Source: Nocardioides limicola
Lineage (GTDB): Bacteria > Actinomycetota > Actinomycetes > Propionibacteriales > Nocardioidaceae
Length of the DNA: 64,000 nucleotides
Assembly: GCF_016827675.1 (NCBI RefSeq)
Contig: NZ_JAERJA010000013.1
Span: 1 to 64,000 of the forward strand
Direction: 5' to 3'
Numbering within the stretch: the stretch's first letter is position 1; every line of letters starts with the position of its first letter. Below the pieces are notes generated by a model that made no database searches, was not told where the DNA came from, and was given only the letters and a program-made list of their open reading frames with translations. A program made the position numbers and the translations under genes. Of this stretch, positions 27,457 through 35,449 are shown piece after piece.

Positions 27457-28431
27457 TCAGGCAGCCGCCGGGGTGGGTTCGCTGCGGAAGCGACTGGGGC
27501 GGCCGTCGATGCCCATCAGCCGCCAGACCCGGCGCGCGACCGGGTTCATCAGGTCGGCGTTCTCCATCAGCATCCGGACGTCGCCGAGCATGTCGCGCAG
27601 CAGCTTCTGCGACTCCTCGCTGCGCCACCAGACCTGGCGGGCCACCTTGCGGGGCACGCCCATCTCCCGCAGTGCCTGCCGGTTGGGCACAGCGATGGCA
27701 TCGACGAGCAGTCGCAGCACGATCGGGCTGACCACCGAGACCACCGCCCGCTGGCGGCGGTTGAGTCGCGGCGCCCGGTGCTCGATGTACTGATGGGCGA
27801 AGCCGATGTGGCGCGCCTCCTCGGCGATGTGGATCTGCATGATCCGCTGCAGCAGCGGGTGCAGCTGTGCGTCGCTGCGCAGCATGTTCTTCTGCACGTG
27901 GTCGATGGGTTCCTCGCCGCCGAGGACCCCGATGAAGAAGATGAACGGCCAGGCGCCCGCCGCCAGCGGCATCAGCGGGGCCACTCGCAGGAACCAACGT
28001 GGACCGCCCGGGACGTTCTGGCCGCTCCGGTTCACGAACTCCTGGAACATCTGGGTGTGGTGGCACTCCTCGGTCGCCTCATGGGTGGAGTACCGGAACT
28101 CGGGCCGGTTGTTGGGCAACTTGAACGCGTGATGCATCAGCCCGGCGATCAGGATCTGCTCGAACTGCAGCCCGACCTTCACGACGTTGGCCTGCCGGTA
28201 GATGCCGATGGCGATCTGTCGCTCGCGGGGGAGCGACTGGTACCACTCAGTGGCGCCCAGGGTGTCGACCTTCGGCAGCACCCACCGTGGGTCGTTCACG
28301 TCCACGGCGTACTCGGGATCGTCCCAGGGGACGTCCAGGAAGGCATCGAAGTGCTGGTGCACCGACGCCTCCGACAGGGTCTGCAGGGTCTCTTCGTAGC
28401 TCTGCGGGTGCTCGCCCACGGTCATGGTCAT
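27457..28431 (-). CDS. AurF-like diiron oxygenase
   Basis: A 324-residue helical diiron protein of the p-aminobenzoate N-oxygenase (AurF) type. All ligand positions can be placed: Glu91 (FEQILIAGL), Glu121/122 with His124/125 (ATEECHHTQMF), Glu173/174 (GGEEPIDH), then His201, Glu205 and His208 (HIAEEARHIGF), with AurF-like spacing. It would activate O2 to oxidise an amine or C-H substrate. ATG 28431 follows gagggga. It is the first gene of the operon with fprB and tetR; a similar gene next to fprB exists in mycobacteria (Rv0885-Rv0886 from memory). The substrate is unknown. Confidence 0.88.
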   Translation of the reverse strand: MTMTVGEHPQSYEETLQTLSEASVHQHFDAFLDVPWDDPEYAVDVNDPRWVLPKVDTLGATEWYQSLPRERQIAIGIYRQANVVKVGLQFEQILIAGLMHHAFKLPNNRPEFRYSTHEATEECHHTQMFQEFVNRSGQNVPGGPRWFLRVAPLMPLAAGAWPFIFFIGVLGGEEPIDHVQKNMLRSDAQLHPLLQRIMQIHIAEEARHIGFAHQYIEHRAPRLNRRQRAVVSVVSPIVLRLLVDAIAVPNRQALREMGVPRKVARQVWWRSEESQKLLRDMLGDVRMLMENADLMNPVARRVWRLMGIDGRPSRFRSEPTPAAA

Positions 28432-28471
28432 CTCAGGTCCCCTCTTCGGTGGATGCGTAGCCCCGAAGTTA

Positions 28472-28520
28472 CTGCAACACCGTGTCGCGCGCAATAGGTA
28501 GATGTCACATGGTGTTGCAG
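28472..28520. promoter_or_regulatory. Paired inverted elements, candidate TetR operator of the diiron operon
   Basis: ctgcaacaccgtg (28472-28484) and catggtgttgcag (28508-28520) are inverse copies with 12 of 13 matches, 23 bases apart. Each is also half of an imperfect palindrome TGCAACAC-n-GTGTTGCA. They fill the 98-base gap between pdxY and the diiron oxygenase start. Confidence 0.55.
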
Positions 28521-28529
28521 GTAGGTCGG

Positions 28530-29390
28530 TCAGCGGACCCGGTGCACCGCGAACTCGCGCCCCGGCTCCACGAAGGCCTGTTGGGCCTCCACCACCCACA
28601 GCTCGCTGGAGCCAGCCGCGTGCGAGGCGGCAACCACCGCGTGGATCCCGGAGGCGGTGCTGGCCAGCACGGACGCCGGCTCCTCGACGTACCACCGGGC
28701 CACCGCCAACGCGGCCGTCAGATCGCCGGCGCCCGGGAAGGCGCCCGGGAGTTGGGGGGTCTCCACCAGCCAGGCACCCGACCCGGTGACCGCCAGCATC
28801 CCGATCACGGTGCCGTCGTCCAGGCCCGGGTCGGGCTCGGGGACCACGCTGGTCACCAGCGCCGCCGTGGGTCCGGCGTCGCGGAGCAGGTCGGCCGCTA
28901 CCAGGGTGGCGGCCAGACTGTCGGTCGGGTGTCCGGTGAGTACGCCGAGCTCGAACCGGTTCGGGATGACCAGGTCTGCCGCCGGGATCAGCAGGGTGGC
29001 GACCTGATCGGGCACCTGTGCGGGCACGTAGAGCCCGCTGTCGGTGTCGCCGAGCACCGGGTCGCATGCGTATCGCGCGGCCGGATTCGCCGCCCTGACC
29101 CGATCGACGGTCTCGGCGACCACTGCGACCATGGACGGGTCGCCGAGGTAGCCGGTGAGCACCAGGTCGATCTCGGCGAGCGCGTCCAGGTCGTCGAGAC
29201 CGTCGATGAGATCCCGGACCTGGGCGGGGGTGAGGGCGTGTCCCCGCCAGCCGGGGTAGCCGGTGTGGTTGGAGTAGCAGACGGTCGGGACGGCGCACAC
29301 CTGGTGGCCCAGTCGCTGCAGGACGAAGGTCGCCACCGTGTTGCCGACGTACCCGTAGCTCACCTGGGACTGGATCGACAGCACTCGCAT
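28530..29390 (-). CDS. pdxY: Pyridoxal kinase
   Basis: A 286-residue ribokinase-family kinase that phosphorylates pyridoxal in the PLP salvage pathway. It opens with VLSIQSQVSYGYVGN, the PdxY/PdxK signature; CDPVLGDTDSGLYV is the substrate-lid region, and GAGDLTAALAVARWY holds the catalytic Asp with its anion hole. The family length (~285) is met. Distinct mono-cistronic unit: its promoter lies in the 122-base gap shared with the divergent GMC oxidoreductase, and its 3' end is close to, but in the same direction as, the diiron operon. Confidence 0.94.
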   Translation of the reverse strand: MRVLSIQSQVSYGYVGNTVATFVLQRLGHQVCAVPTVCYSNHTGYPGWRGHALTPAQVRDLIDGLDDLDALAEIDLVLTGYLGDPSMVAVVAETVDRVRAANPAARYACDPVLGDTDSGLYVPAQVPDQVATLLIPAADLVIPNRFELGVLTGHPTDSLAATLVAADLLRDAGPTAALVTSVVPEPDPGLDDGTVIGMLAVTGSGAWLVETPQLPGAFPGAGDLTAALAVARWYVEEPASVLASTASGIHAVVAASHAAGSSELWVVEAQQAFVEPGREFAVHRVR

Positions 29391-29455
29391 GGCCCTATCG
29401 TGGCAGCGGGAGGGCTGGTGGGGAATTGCTGCGGCGTACCTCTGGTATGGGAAAC

Positions 29456-29469
29456 TAGAACGCGTTACA
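29456..29469. promoter_or_regulatory. KstR-like operator upstream of the GMC oxidoreductase
   Basis: tagaacgcgttaca fits TnnAACnnGTTnnA at every fixed position. It is centred about 50 bases before the GMC ATG and lies in the pdxY-GMC intergenic gap. Confidence 0.65.
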
Positions 29470-29512
29470 GTATCTCAGCAGTGTGTGCCAGGTCACGACA
29501 GGGAGAGGTTCC

Positions 29513-31135
29513 ATGGCGAAGAAGCCGCAGATCAACGAGGCCGACTACGTGGTCGTCGGTGCAGGCAGTGCCGGAGCGGCCGCCGCAGGGCGACTGGCGG
29601 AGTCCGGAGCCTCGGTGATCCTCCTCGAGGCCGGTGGGAACGATGACCGCTACCTGGTCCGCAAGCCCGGCATGGTCGGACCGATGCACCAGGTCCCGCA
29701 GTTCAAGAAGTCCGTCTCCTGGGACTACTACACCGTGCCCCAGCCGCACGCGCGCAACCGCAAGCTGCCGCAGCCCCGCGGCAAGGTGCTCGGCGGGTCC
29801 AGCTCGATCAACGGCATGCTCTGGGTGCGCGGCAACCGGGCCAACTACGACGCCTGGGCGGCCGAGGGCTGCGAGGGGTGGGACGCCGACAGCGTCAACG
29901 ACGTCTACCGCCGGATCGAGGACTTCGAGGACGGCGCCAACGACTACCGTGGCGCCGGCGGCCCGGTCAAGGTGACCCGTCACGGGGCACCCACCGAGGC
30001 CTCGGCCCAGTTCATCCAGGCCACCTCGGACACCCTGGGTGTGAAGGTCCTCGACGACTACAACGGCGCCTCGCAGGAGGGGGTCGGCTGGTTCCAGCAG
30101 AGTGTGGCCGACGCGACCCGCTACAGCTCCTCACGCAGCTACCTGTTCGGGAAGGAGCGGGAGAACCTGCACGTCCAGACCCGGGTGCACGTCGCCCGGG
30201 TGGTGATCGAGGCCGGCCGCGCCACCGGTGTCGAGGTGATCGACGCCGGCGGCCAGCGGCGGACCATCCGGGCCGGCCGTGAGGTGATCCTCTCCGCGGG
30301 GGTCTTCGGGTCGGCCCAGATCCTGATGCTGTCGGGAATCGGCCCGGCCGCCCACCTGGCCCAGCACGGGATCGAGATGGTCGCCGATCTGCCGGTCGGC
30401 GACAACCTGCACGACCACATGTTCGTGCCCACCACCTGGATCATGCCCAATGCCAAGCACCGCGGCATCCCGACGTACTTCGCCCGCGGCCTGGCCAAGG
30501 AGGTCCTCAAGCCCGGGACCTCGTTCCTGGCCAACGGGGTCTTCGAGGTCACCGGGTTCGTCCGCACCTCGCAGGCCACCGACGTTCCGGACCTGCAGAT
30601 CCACGTGCTCCCGTGGGCCTACCCGTCCCCGAACCAGGACGCGCCGATCCGGCACACGGTGGACCGCCGCTCCGCGTTGACGGTGATGTCGACGCTGATC
30701 TATCCCAAGAGCCGCGGCACGCTCCGGCTGGCCAGCGCCGACCCCACGGCCGCGCCGCTGATCGACTTCAACTACCTGGCCGACCCGGCGGACCGCAAGA
30801 CGCTGATCGAGGGCGTCGAGATCATCCGCGAGATCATGTGGTCCGCGGCCTTCGGTGGCAACGTGAAGGGCGAGCTGCACCCCGGGCCGGCGATCACCGG
30901 CGAGTCGCTCGAGGAGGAGCTGACCAACCGGGCGACCACCGTCTATCACGGTGTCGGCTCCTGCCGGATGGGTGTGGACGAGCGGGCCGTGGTGGACCCG
31001 CAACTGCGGGTGCGCGGGGTCGAAGGGCTCCGGGTCGCGGACGCCTCGATCATGCCGAGCATCATCGGCGGCAACACCAACGCGCCGTCGATCATGATCG
31101 GTGACCGGGCCGCCGAGTTGGCGTTGCGCGGCTGA
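29513..31135 (+). CDS. GMC-family FAD-dependent oxidoreductase
   Basis: A 540-residue flavoprotein of the glucose-methanol-choline family. The N-terminal dinucleotide fold is DYVVVGAGSAGAAAAGRLAE. GMC signature 1 is RGKVLGGSSSINGMLWVRG; signature 2 corresponds to GSAQILMLSGIGP. The catalytic His lies in YHGVGSCRMG, and the C-terminal NTNAPSIMIGDRAAEL holds the partner Asn. The general choline-dehydrogenase-like form fits. The KstR-like box upstream hints at an alcohol of steroid or lipid origin. ATG 29513 has ggagag upstream and is preferred over the longer 29483 start. No mycofactocin genes are near. Confidence 0.9.
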   Translation: MAKKPQINEADYVVVGAGSAGAAAAGRLAESGASVILLEAGGNDDRYLVRKPGMVGPMHQVPQFKKSVSWDYYTVPQPHARNRKLPQPRGKVLGGSSSINGMLWVRGNRANYDAWAAEGCEGWDADSVNDVYRRIEDFEDGANDYRGAGGPVKVTRHGAPTEASAQFIQATSDTLGVKVLDDYNGASQEGVGWFQQSVADATRYSSSRSYLFGKERENLHVQTRVHVARVVIEAGRATGVEVIDAGGQRRTIRAGREVILSAGVFGSAQILMLSGIGPAAHLAQHGIEMVADLPVGDNLHDHMFVPTTWIMPNAKHRGIPTYFARGLAKEVLKPGTSFLANGVFEVTGFVRTSQATDVPDLQIHVLPWAYPSPNQDAPIRHTVDRRSALTVMSTLIYPKSRGTLRLASADPTAAPLIDFNYLADPADRKTLIEGVEIIREIMWSAAFGGNVKGELHPGPAITGESLEEELTNRATTVYHGVGSCRMGVDERAVVDPQLRVRGVEGLRVADASIMPSIIGGNTNAPSIMIGDRAAELALRG

Positions 31136-31143
31136 CGGCCGTT

Positions 31144-31929
31144 TCAGGCGACCAGCAGGGAGCGCTTCGACAGACCCATCCAGAAGCCGTCGAAGAGTTG
31201 CTCCCCGGGCTGGTCGGCGCGGGTCGCGGCACCCAGCGTGATGAACAGGGGCGTGTAGTGCTCAACGGTGGGGTGCGCGTACGGCATCCCAGGGGCTCGG
31301 GTCTGGTACGCCGCCAACTCGTCGACGTCGCCGCGGGCCAGCGCCTCGCCGGCCCAGGAGTCGAACTCCGACGACCATCCGGGCGCCTCGGCATCGATGC
31401 GCCAGGAGGTGAGGAACGGCAGTCCGTGGGTGAGGAAGCCCGAGCCGATCACCAGTACCCCTTCGTCGCGCAGTTCCCGGAGTCGCTGGCCGATGCCGAG
31501 CAGTCGGTACGGGTCCTGGGTCGGCAGTGACATCTGCAGGACCGGGATGTCGGCCTCGGGGTACATGATCTTCAGGGGCACCCAGGCGCCGTGGTCGAGG
31601 CCGCGGGACGCATGCTGGTGCACCGGCTGTCCGTCCGGGAGCAGTGCGGTGACCCGCTGCGCCAGCCACGCGGCGTCCGGAGTCGGATAGGTCATCCGGT
31701 AGAACTTCTCGGCGAACCCCCCGAAGTCATAGACCAGTGGCGCGCCGCTGGCTGAGAGGCTGATCGGCGCTGCCTCCCAGTGTGCACTGACGATCAGGAT
31801 CGCGCGGGGTCGGGGCAACCCTGCGGCCAGGCCGGCCAACTGCCCCGACCACACCGGGTCGTCCAGCAGCGGGGGCGCGCCGTGGCCGATATACAGGGCC
31901 GGCATCCGGGACTCGGTCATGTCAGTCAT
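31144..31929 (-). CDS. Class III extradiol ring-cleavage dioxygenase (DODA / YgiD type)
   Basis: A 261-residue enzyme of the 4,5-DOPA-dioxygenase-extradiol family. Expected metal histidines are seen in YIGHGAPPLL, VSAHWEA, GLDHGAWVPL and the later TLGAATRAD region, plus GSGFLTHGLPFL. Such enzymes use non-heme Fe(II) or Zn(II) to open catechol-type rings. The physiological substrate is unknown. Two starts (31929, 31920) are possible. Neither has a Shine-Dalgarno site, and TACCTT eight bases before 31929 suggests a leaderless mRNA. Upstream, 31936-31965 is AT-rich (ggtaatttatgcttcaactatac) and could hold a promoter or a MarR-type operator. Confidence 0.87.
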   Translation of the reverse strand: MTDMTESRMPALYIGHGAPPLLDDPVWSGQLAGLAAGLPRPRAILIVSAHWEAAPISLSASGAPLVYDFGGFAEKFYRMTYPTPDAAWLAQRVTALLPDGQPVHQHASRGLDHGAWVPLKIMYPEADIPVLQMSLPTQDPYRLLGIGQRLRELRDEGVLVIGSGFLTHGLPFLTSWRIDAEAPGWSSEFDSWAGEALARGDVDELAAYQTRAPGMPYAHPTVEHYTPLFITLGAATRADQPGEQLFDGFWMGLSKRSLLVA

Positions 31930-31990
31930 CGTAGCCGAAGGTAATTTATGCTTCAACTATACGGGTATCGGTCCCCTCGGGGCGCACCGC

Positions 31991-31996
31991 TACCCT
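31991..31996 (+). promoter_or_regulatory. -10 box of leaderless ung transcript
   Basis: TACCCT is seven bases before the ATG at 32004, which lacks a Shine-Dalgarno site. Confidence 0.55.
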
Positions 31997-32003
31997 CGCG
32001 GGC

Positions 32004-32690
32004 ATGGGAACGCTGGCAGGGCTGGTTGACAAGGGTCTGATGGCGGGCGACTGGGCCGAGGCGCTGGCGCCGGTGGAGGAGCAGATCGCCCGGCTCGGGC
32101 AGTTCCTCCGGGAGGAGGTCGCAGCCGGTCGCGGCTATCTGCCGGCGGGGGAGCAGGTGCTCCGGGCGTTCGCGCGGCCGCTGGCCCAGGTGCGGGTGCT
32201 GATCGTCGGGCAGGACCCGTATCCGACCCCGGGCCACCCGGTCGGGTTGAGCTTCTCGGTGGCCCGCGAGGTGTCCCCGATCCCGCGCAGCCTGGCCAAC
32301 ATCTACACCGAACTCGGCACCGACCTGGGCCTGCCGGCGGCCAGCCACGGTGACCTGAGCAGTTGGGCCGACCAGGGAGTGATGCTGCTCAACAGGGTGC
32401 TCACCGTGCAGCCGGGCCACTCCGCGTCGCACCGTGGCCGGGGCTGGGAGCAGGTCACCGACCAGGCGATCGACGCACTGGTTCGCCGGGGTGGTCCACT
32501 GTCCGCGATCCTGTGGGGCCGGGACGCCCAGTCGCTGGCGCCGATGCTGGGTCAGGTGCCCACGGTGGCGTCGGCCCACCCGTCGCCGCTGTCGGCCTCA
32601 CGGGGGTTCTTCGGCTCGCGGCCGTTCTCCCGGGTGAACCGTCTCCTGGTCGAGCAGGGCGGTCAACCGGTCGACTGGTCGGTGCGCTGA
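32004..32690 (+). CDS. ung: Uracil-DNA glycosylase (family 1)
   Basis: A 228-residue family-1 uracil-DNA glycosylase that removes uracil from DNA at the start of base-excision repair. The water-activating motif is [18 protein letters not shown] (the Asp in GQDPYP), and the Leu-intercalation loop is [18 protein letters not shown] (His of HPSPLS). Substrate recognition [11 protein letters not shown] is present. Family length and completeness are normal. It is convergent with the PHA-synthase-like gene 10 bases downstream. Confidence 0.96.
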   Translation: MGTLAGLVDKGLMAGDWAEALAPVEEQIARLGQFLREEVAAGRGYLPAGEQVLRAFARPLAQVRVLIVGQDPYPTPGHPVGLSFSVAREVSPIPRSLANIYTELGTDLGLPAASHGDLSSWADQGVMLLNRVLTVQPGHSASHRGRGWEQVTDQAIDALVRRGGPLSAILWGRDAQSLAPMLGQVPTVASAHPSPLSASRGFFGSRPFSRVNRLLVEQGGQPVDWSVR

Positions 32691-32700
32691 TCCGGTCGAG

Positions 32701-33888
32701 TCAGGGCGCCAGGGAGCGGGACGACTTCGAGCCGTAGCGGCGCGCCGGGTTCGAACCGATCCCGTCGCGCTGGGCAGTGGTCTGCGCCGGCCCCTTGCGA
32801 CGCGGCTTCGACTGCCGCGGTGCCGGCGAGCTCCACTGGTCGATCCACTCGTCCAGCACCCGCCAGGTGCTGCCCCGGGCGGCCCGGCCGGTGAGCATGC
32901 CCAGGTGCCCGCCGGGGACCACCTCGAACCGCGCCTCCGGCGCCCCGGTCAGCAGCGGCATCAGCGCCTGCACCGCCCGGATCGGGGCGATCCCGTCGCC
33001 GGCACCGGCGAACACCAGCGTGGGCTTGTCCAGGCGTGCCACCTCGATCGTCCGGTCGCCGAAGGAGATCACCCCGGCCACCAGCGCGTTGCCGCGCACG
33101 AAGCGGTGGTACAGCTGGCCGAAGGTCCGACCTGGGTAGGCGATCATGTTGGCGGTGAACCGGTCCACGGCCTCGATCTGAGCCAGGAAGTCGGCGTCAT
33201 CGAGATGGCTGGCCAGCGCCAGCGGCTTGGTCACCAGCTTCTGGAAGGCCGAGAGTTGGAACGCCCACCGCACCAGCGGCTGCGGCGCCCCGCCCAGCAT
33301 CCGATAGCCACGGGTGACCAGCTTCCCGTCACTGATGTTGAGCAGTGGCCGGATCGGCGCCACCAGCGGCACCTGCTTCACGTCGAACGGTGACCCCACC
33401 ACCGTGACCGAGGCGATCGGCAGGTCGGGGCGGTCGGCCGCGGTGAGCACCGAGAAGATTCCCCCCAGGCTCCAGCCCACCACATGCACCGGTTGGCCTC
33501 CTGCGTGCTTGGACGCCTCCAGGATGGCGGTAGGCACCACCTCGTCGATCCAGTGCTCCATGCCCAGGTTCCGGTCCGAGAACGACACCCGGCCGTACTC
33601 CACCAGGTAGGTGGGGCGGCCCTCGTTCACCAGGTGCTCGACCAGCGAGCAGCCGCGGCGAAGATCGAAGCAGAGCGACGGTGCCGCCAGCGGGGTCACC
33701 AGCAGCACCGGCCCGCCCCGTGACGGTACGCCGGCCACCGGCCGGTAGTGGTAGAGCTCGCGCAACTGCCCCTCGTCGATCAGGGTGCGCGCCATCGGCC
33801 GGAGGTCGGCCACGCCGCCGTAGAGCAGCTTGTGGGCCACGTTGCTGGCCGCGGCGGCGACCTGATCGGGCTTGGGGATCAGATCCAT
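32701..33888 (-). CDS. PHA-synthase-like alpha/beta hydrolase
   Basis: A 395-residue alpha/beta protein of the poly(3-hydroxyalkanoate) synthase PhaC-like group: PVLLVTPLAAPSLCFDLRRGCSLVEHLVNEG, then VHVVGWSLGGIFSV as nucleophile elbow, GDGIAPIRAVQALMPLL (Asp) and VPGGHLGMLTG (His). The elbow nucleophile is Ser, not the Cys of true PhaC, so it is more likely a lipase/esterase-like enzyme than a PHA polymerase. A basic C-terminal tail follows. TACGGT stands six bases before ATG 33888, suggesting a leaderless mRNA. No phaE or phasin is nearby. Confidence 0.85.
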   Translation of the reverse strand: MDLIPKPDQVAAAASNVAHKLLYGGVADLRPMARTLIDEGQLRELYHYRPVAGVPSRGGPVLLVTPLAAPSLCFDLRRGCSLVEHLVNEGRPTYLVEYGRVSFSDRNLGMEHWIDEVVPTAILEASKHAGGQPVHVVGWSLGGIFSVLTAADRPDLPIASVTVVGSPFDVKQVPLVAPIRPLLNISDGKLVTRGYRMLGGAPQPLVRWAFQLSAFQKLVTKPLALASHLDDADFLAQIEAVDRFTANMIAYPGRTFGQLYHRFVRGNALVAGVISFGDRTIEVARLDKPTLVFAGAGDGIAPIRAVQALMPLLTGAPEARFEVVPGGHLGMLTGRAARGSTWRVLDEWIDQWSSPAPRQSKPRRKGPAQTTAQRDGIGSNPARRYGSKSSRSLAP

Positions 33889-33894
33889 GGGGGC

Positions 33895-33900
33895 ACCGTA
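33895..33900 (-). promoter_or_regulatory. -10 box of leaderless PhaC-like transcript
   Basis: On the minus strand TACGGT is six bases before the ATG at 33888, without a Shine-Dalgarno site. Confidence 0.5.
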
Positions 33901-33922
33901 CCCACCCCAGCGTTGTGTGGGC

Positions 33923-35362
33923 TCATCCGACGCGGAAACGCGAGACGTGACGCTTGCCGTCCGCCCACACCACGGCGGTGTGCCGTCCTCTCGCCAGCGG
34001 GTGCAGTGGCAGCAGCACCACGGTGTGCTGGTTGACCCGCATCATCTTGCGGGCCAGCCTGCGCTCGTGGGTCTTCGGGTTCTTGTAGGTGCGCGAGGTG
34101 ATCACGCAGACGGGCACCCGCTTGCCGCCGACCCGCAACCGAGCGCTCACGTTCCGCGGCGCGACACCGTCGCTGCCGAACGAGAAGAGCACCGGCGCAC
34201 CGGTGCCGCCGGCAGCGAGACGCTGCCGATAGCGGGCCGGGCAGGAGGTGTAGGGGCTCGGCCAGTCGCCCTGGGAGATCCGCCGAGGGGCTTTCGCGCC
34301 GCGCCCGGGGAACGTGTAGGGGCGCGACGGGCTGCCGAAGCGGTCGACGTTGACGTTCTGCCGCTGTGGCCACAGTGCCGAGTACCGGCTGGCCGAGGCC
34401 CAGCTGGCCAGTGTGGCCTCCGGGTTGAGCAGGGCCATCGCTTTGAACGGCTGGGTCATCCACCGAGCCAGCGTCGCAGCCGGACGGCCGCCGTGGTTGA
34501 TGGCCGACGCGCGGCCGGCGGTGGCGCCCTCGACGGTGTACCAACGGTTGTTGGGGTTCTCGGCATGGGTGAGCTCGTTGTTGCGGACCATGTAGGTGAC
34601 GTGCCGTTGCACCCAGGAGGTCAGGTCGGGGTTCTCCGCTGCCCGCGGCGCTCCGTACTGCTTGCGGAACCTGTTCAACCGCTTCAGCCAGGCCGGCACG
34701 TTGTTGCGGTCCACGGTGACCTTCACGATGTTGGAGTACGCCGTCACCGTGTCCCGGTTGCCGTCGACCCGGGCCCGCACCCACATCGTCCCGGGCGTGT
34801 TGCGGAAGACGTGCTGGTCGGCCGGGACCACCTGCCAGGCGCCGGTGGCGGTGAGCCGCCGCTCCAGCACGTAGTTGCGGCTCGGCAGCACCGACGTGTT
34901 CGCTGGACTGGCGAGCAGTTGCCGGGAGATCCGGGTGGCGGTGTTCAGGGTGACCTTGGGTCGGATCTTGAGTCGGGTGCGCTGTTGCTCGTGGGTGGGT
35001 ACACAACTGGCCGCGGCGCCGACGCGGACGTCAAGCACTTCGGTGATGTTGGTGAACGTGTGGCTCGCCTGGCCGCCCAGGGCGTCTTTGCAGGCGTTGC
35101 CGGTGGTGCCGTCGGGGTACTGCCAGAACAGCACCACGGTGGCGGTGGGCGAACTCGTGTCGACGGTCAGCGTGGCACTGCCGTTGTAGTCGGCGGCAGC
35201 GCGGTCCCAGGCAACGCTGGTCACCGTCGCCGCCTGTGCCGGTGTGGCCACCACCGTCGCCAGGCCGGCCACCAGGGCGACCAGGGCCATCCGGAGCGCT
35301 GCGCGTCTGGCGCGACCCCCCGGTCGTCGGTAGGAGGTGGACGTGGCAGAGGCAGTCTGCAC
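33923..35362 (-). CDS. Secreted protein with CAP-like domain
   Basis: A 479-residue exported protein. The signal region is LRMALVALVAGLATVVATPAQAA after an Arg-rich N-terminus. Residues 40-220 are beta-rich, Ig-like modules; a CAP/SCP-like helical domain follows (LNRFRKQYGAP..., NPDLTSWVQRHVTYMVRNNELTHAE, with HAENPN and later INHGG as candidate His pair), then a C-terminal beta domain. CAP proteins bind or cleave extracellular ligands; actual activity here is unknown. GTG 35362 is chosen because aaggga precedes it. It ends 34 bases upstream of the PhaC-like start, same strand. Confidence 0.75.
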   Translation of the reverse strand: MQTASATSTSYRRPGGRARRAALRMALVALVAGLATVVATPAQAATVTSVAWDRAAADYNGSATLTVDTSSPTATVVLFWQYPDGTTGNACKDALGGQASHTFTNITEVLDVRVGAAASCVPTHEQQRTRLKIRPKVTLNTATRISRQLLASPANTSVLPSRNYVLERRLTATGAWQVVPADQHVFRNTPGTMWVRARVDGNRDTVTAYSNIVKVTVDRNNVPAWLKRLNRFRKQYGAPRAAENPDLTSWVQRHVTYMVRNNELTHAENPNNRWYTVEGATAGRASAINHGGRPAATLARWMTQPFKAMALLNPEATLASWASASRYSALWPQRQNVNVDRFGSPSRPYTFPGRGAKAPRRISQGDWPSPYTSCPARYRQRLAAGGTGAPVLFSFGSDGVAPRNVSARLRVGGKRVPVCVITSRTYKNPKTHERRLARKMMRVNQHTVVLLPLHPLARGRHTAVVWADGKRHVSRFRVG

Positions 35363-35449
35363 GGGAGATCCCTTCACTTCACGGCTGCGGTCGTGGCGCC
35401 GCCCCGCGACCAGGCGCCACACAGGCTCAACGAGAGAGGTCACGTCGCG

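Noticed and set aside
28472..28520. A further KstR box before the diiron oxygenase
   Set aside because: Neither half fits TnnAACnnGTTnnA; the TGCAACAC repeats differ and better suit the local TetR protein.
29513..31135. Mycofactocin-linked GMC enzyme (MftG)
   Set aside because: No mftA-F genes or precursor peptide are near; only generic GMC motifs are present.
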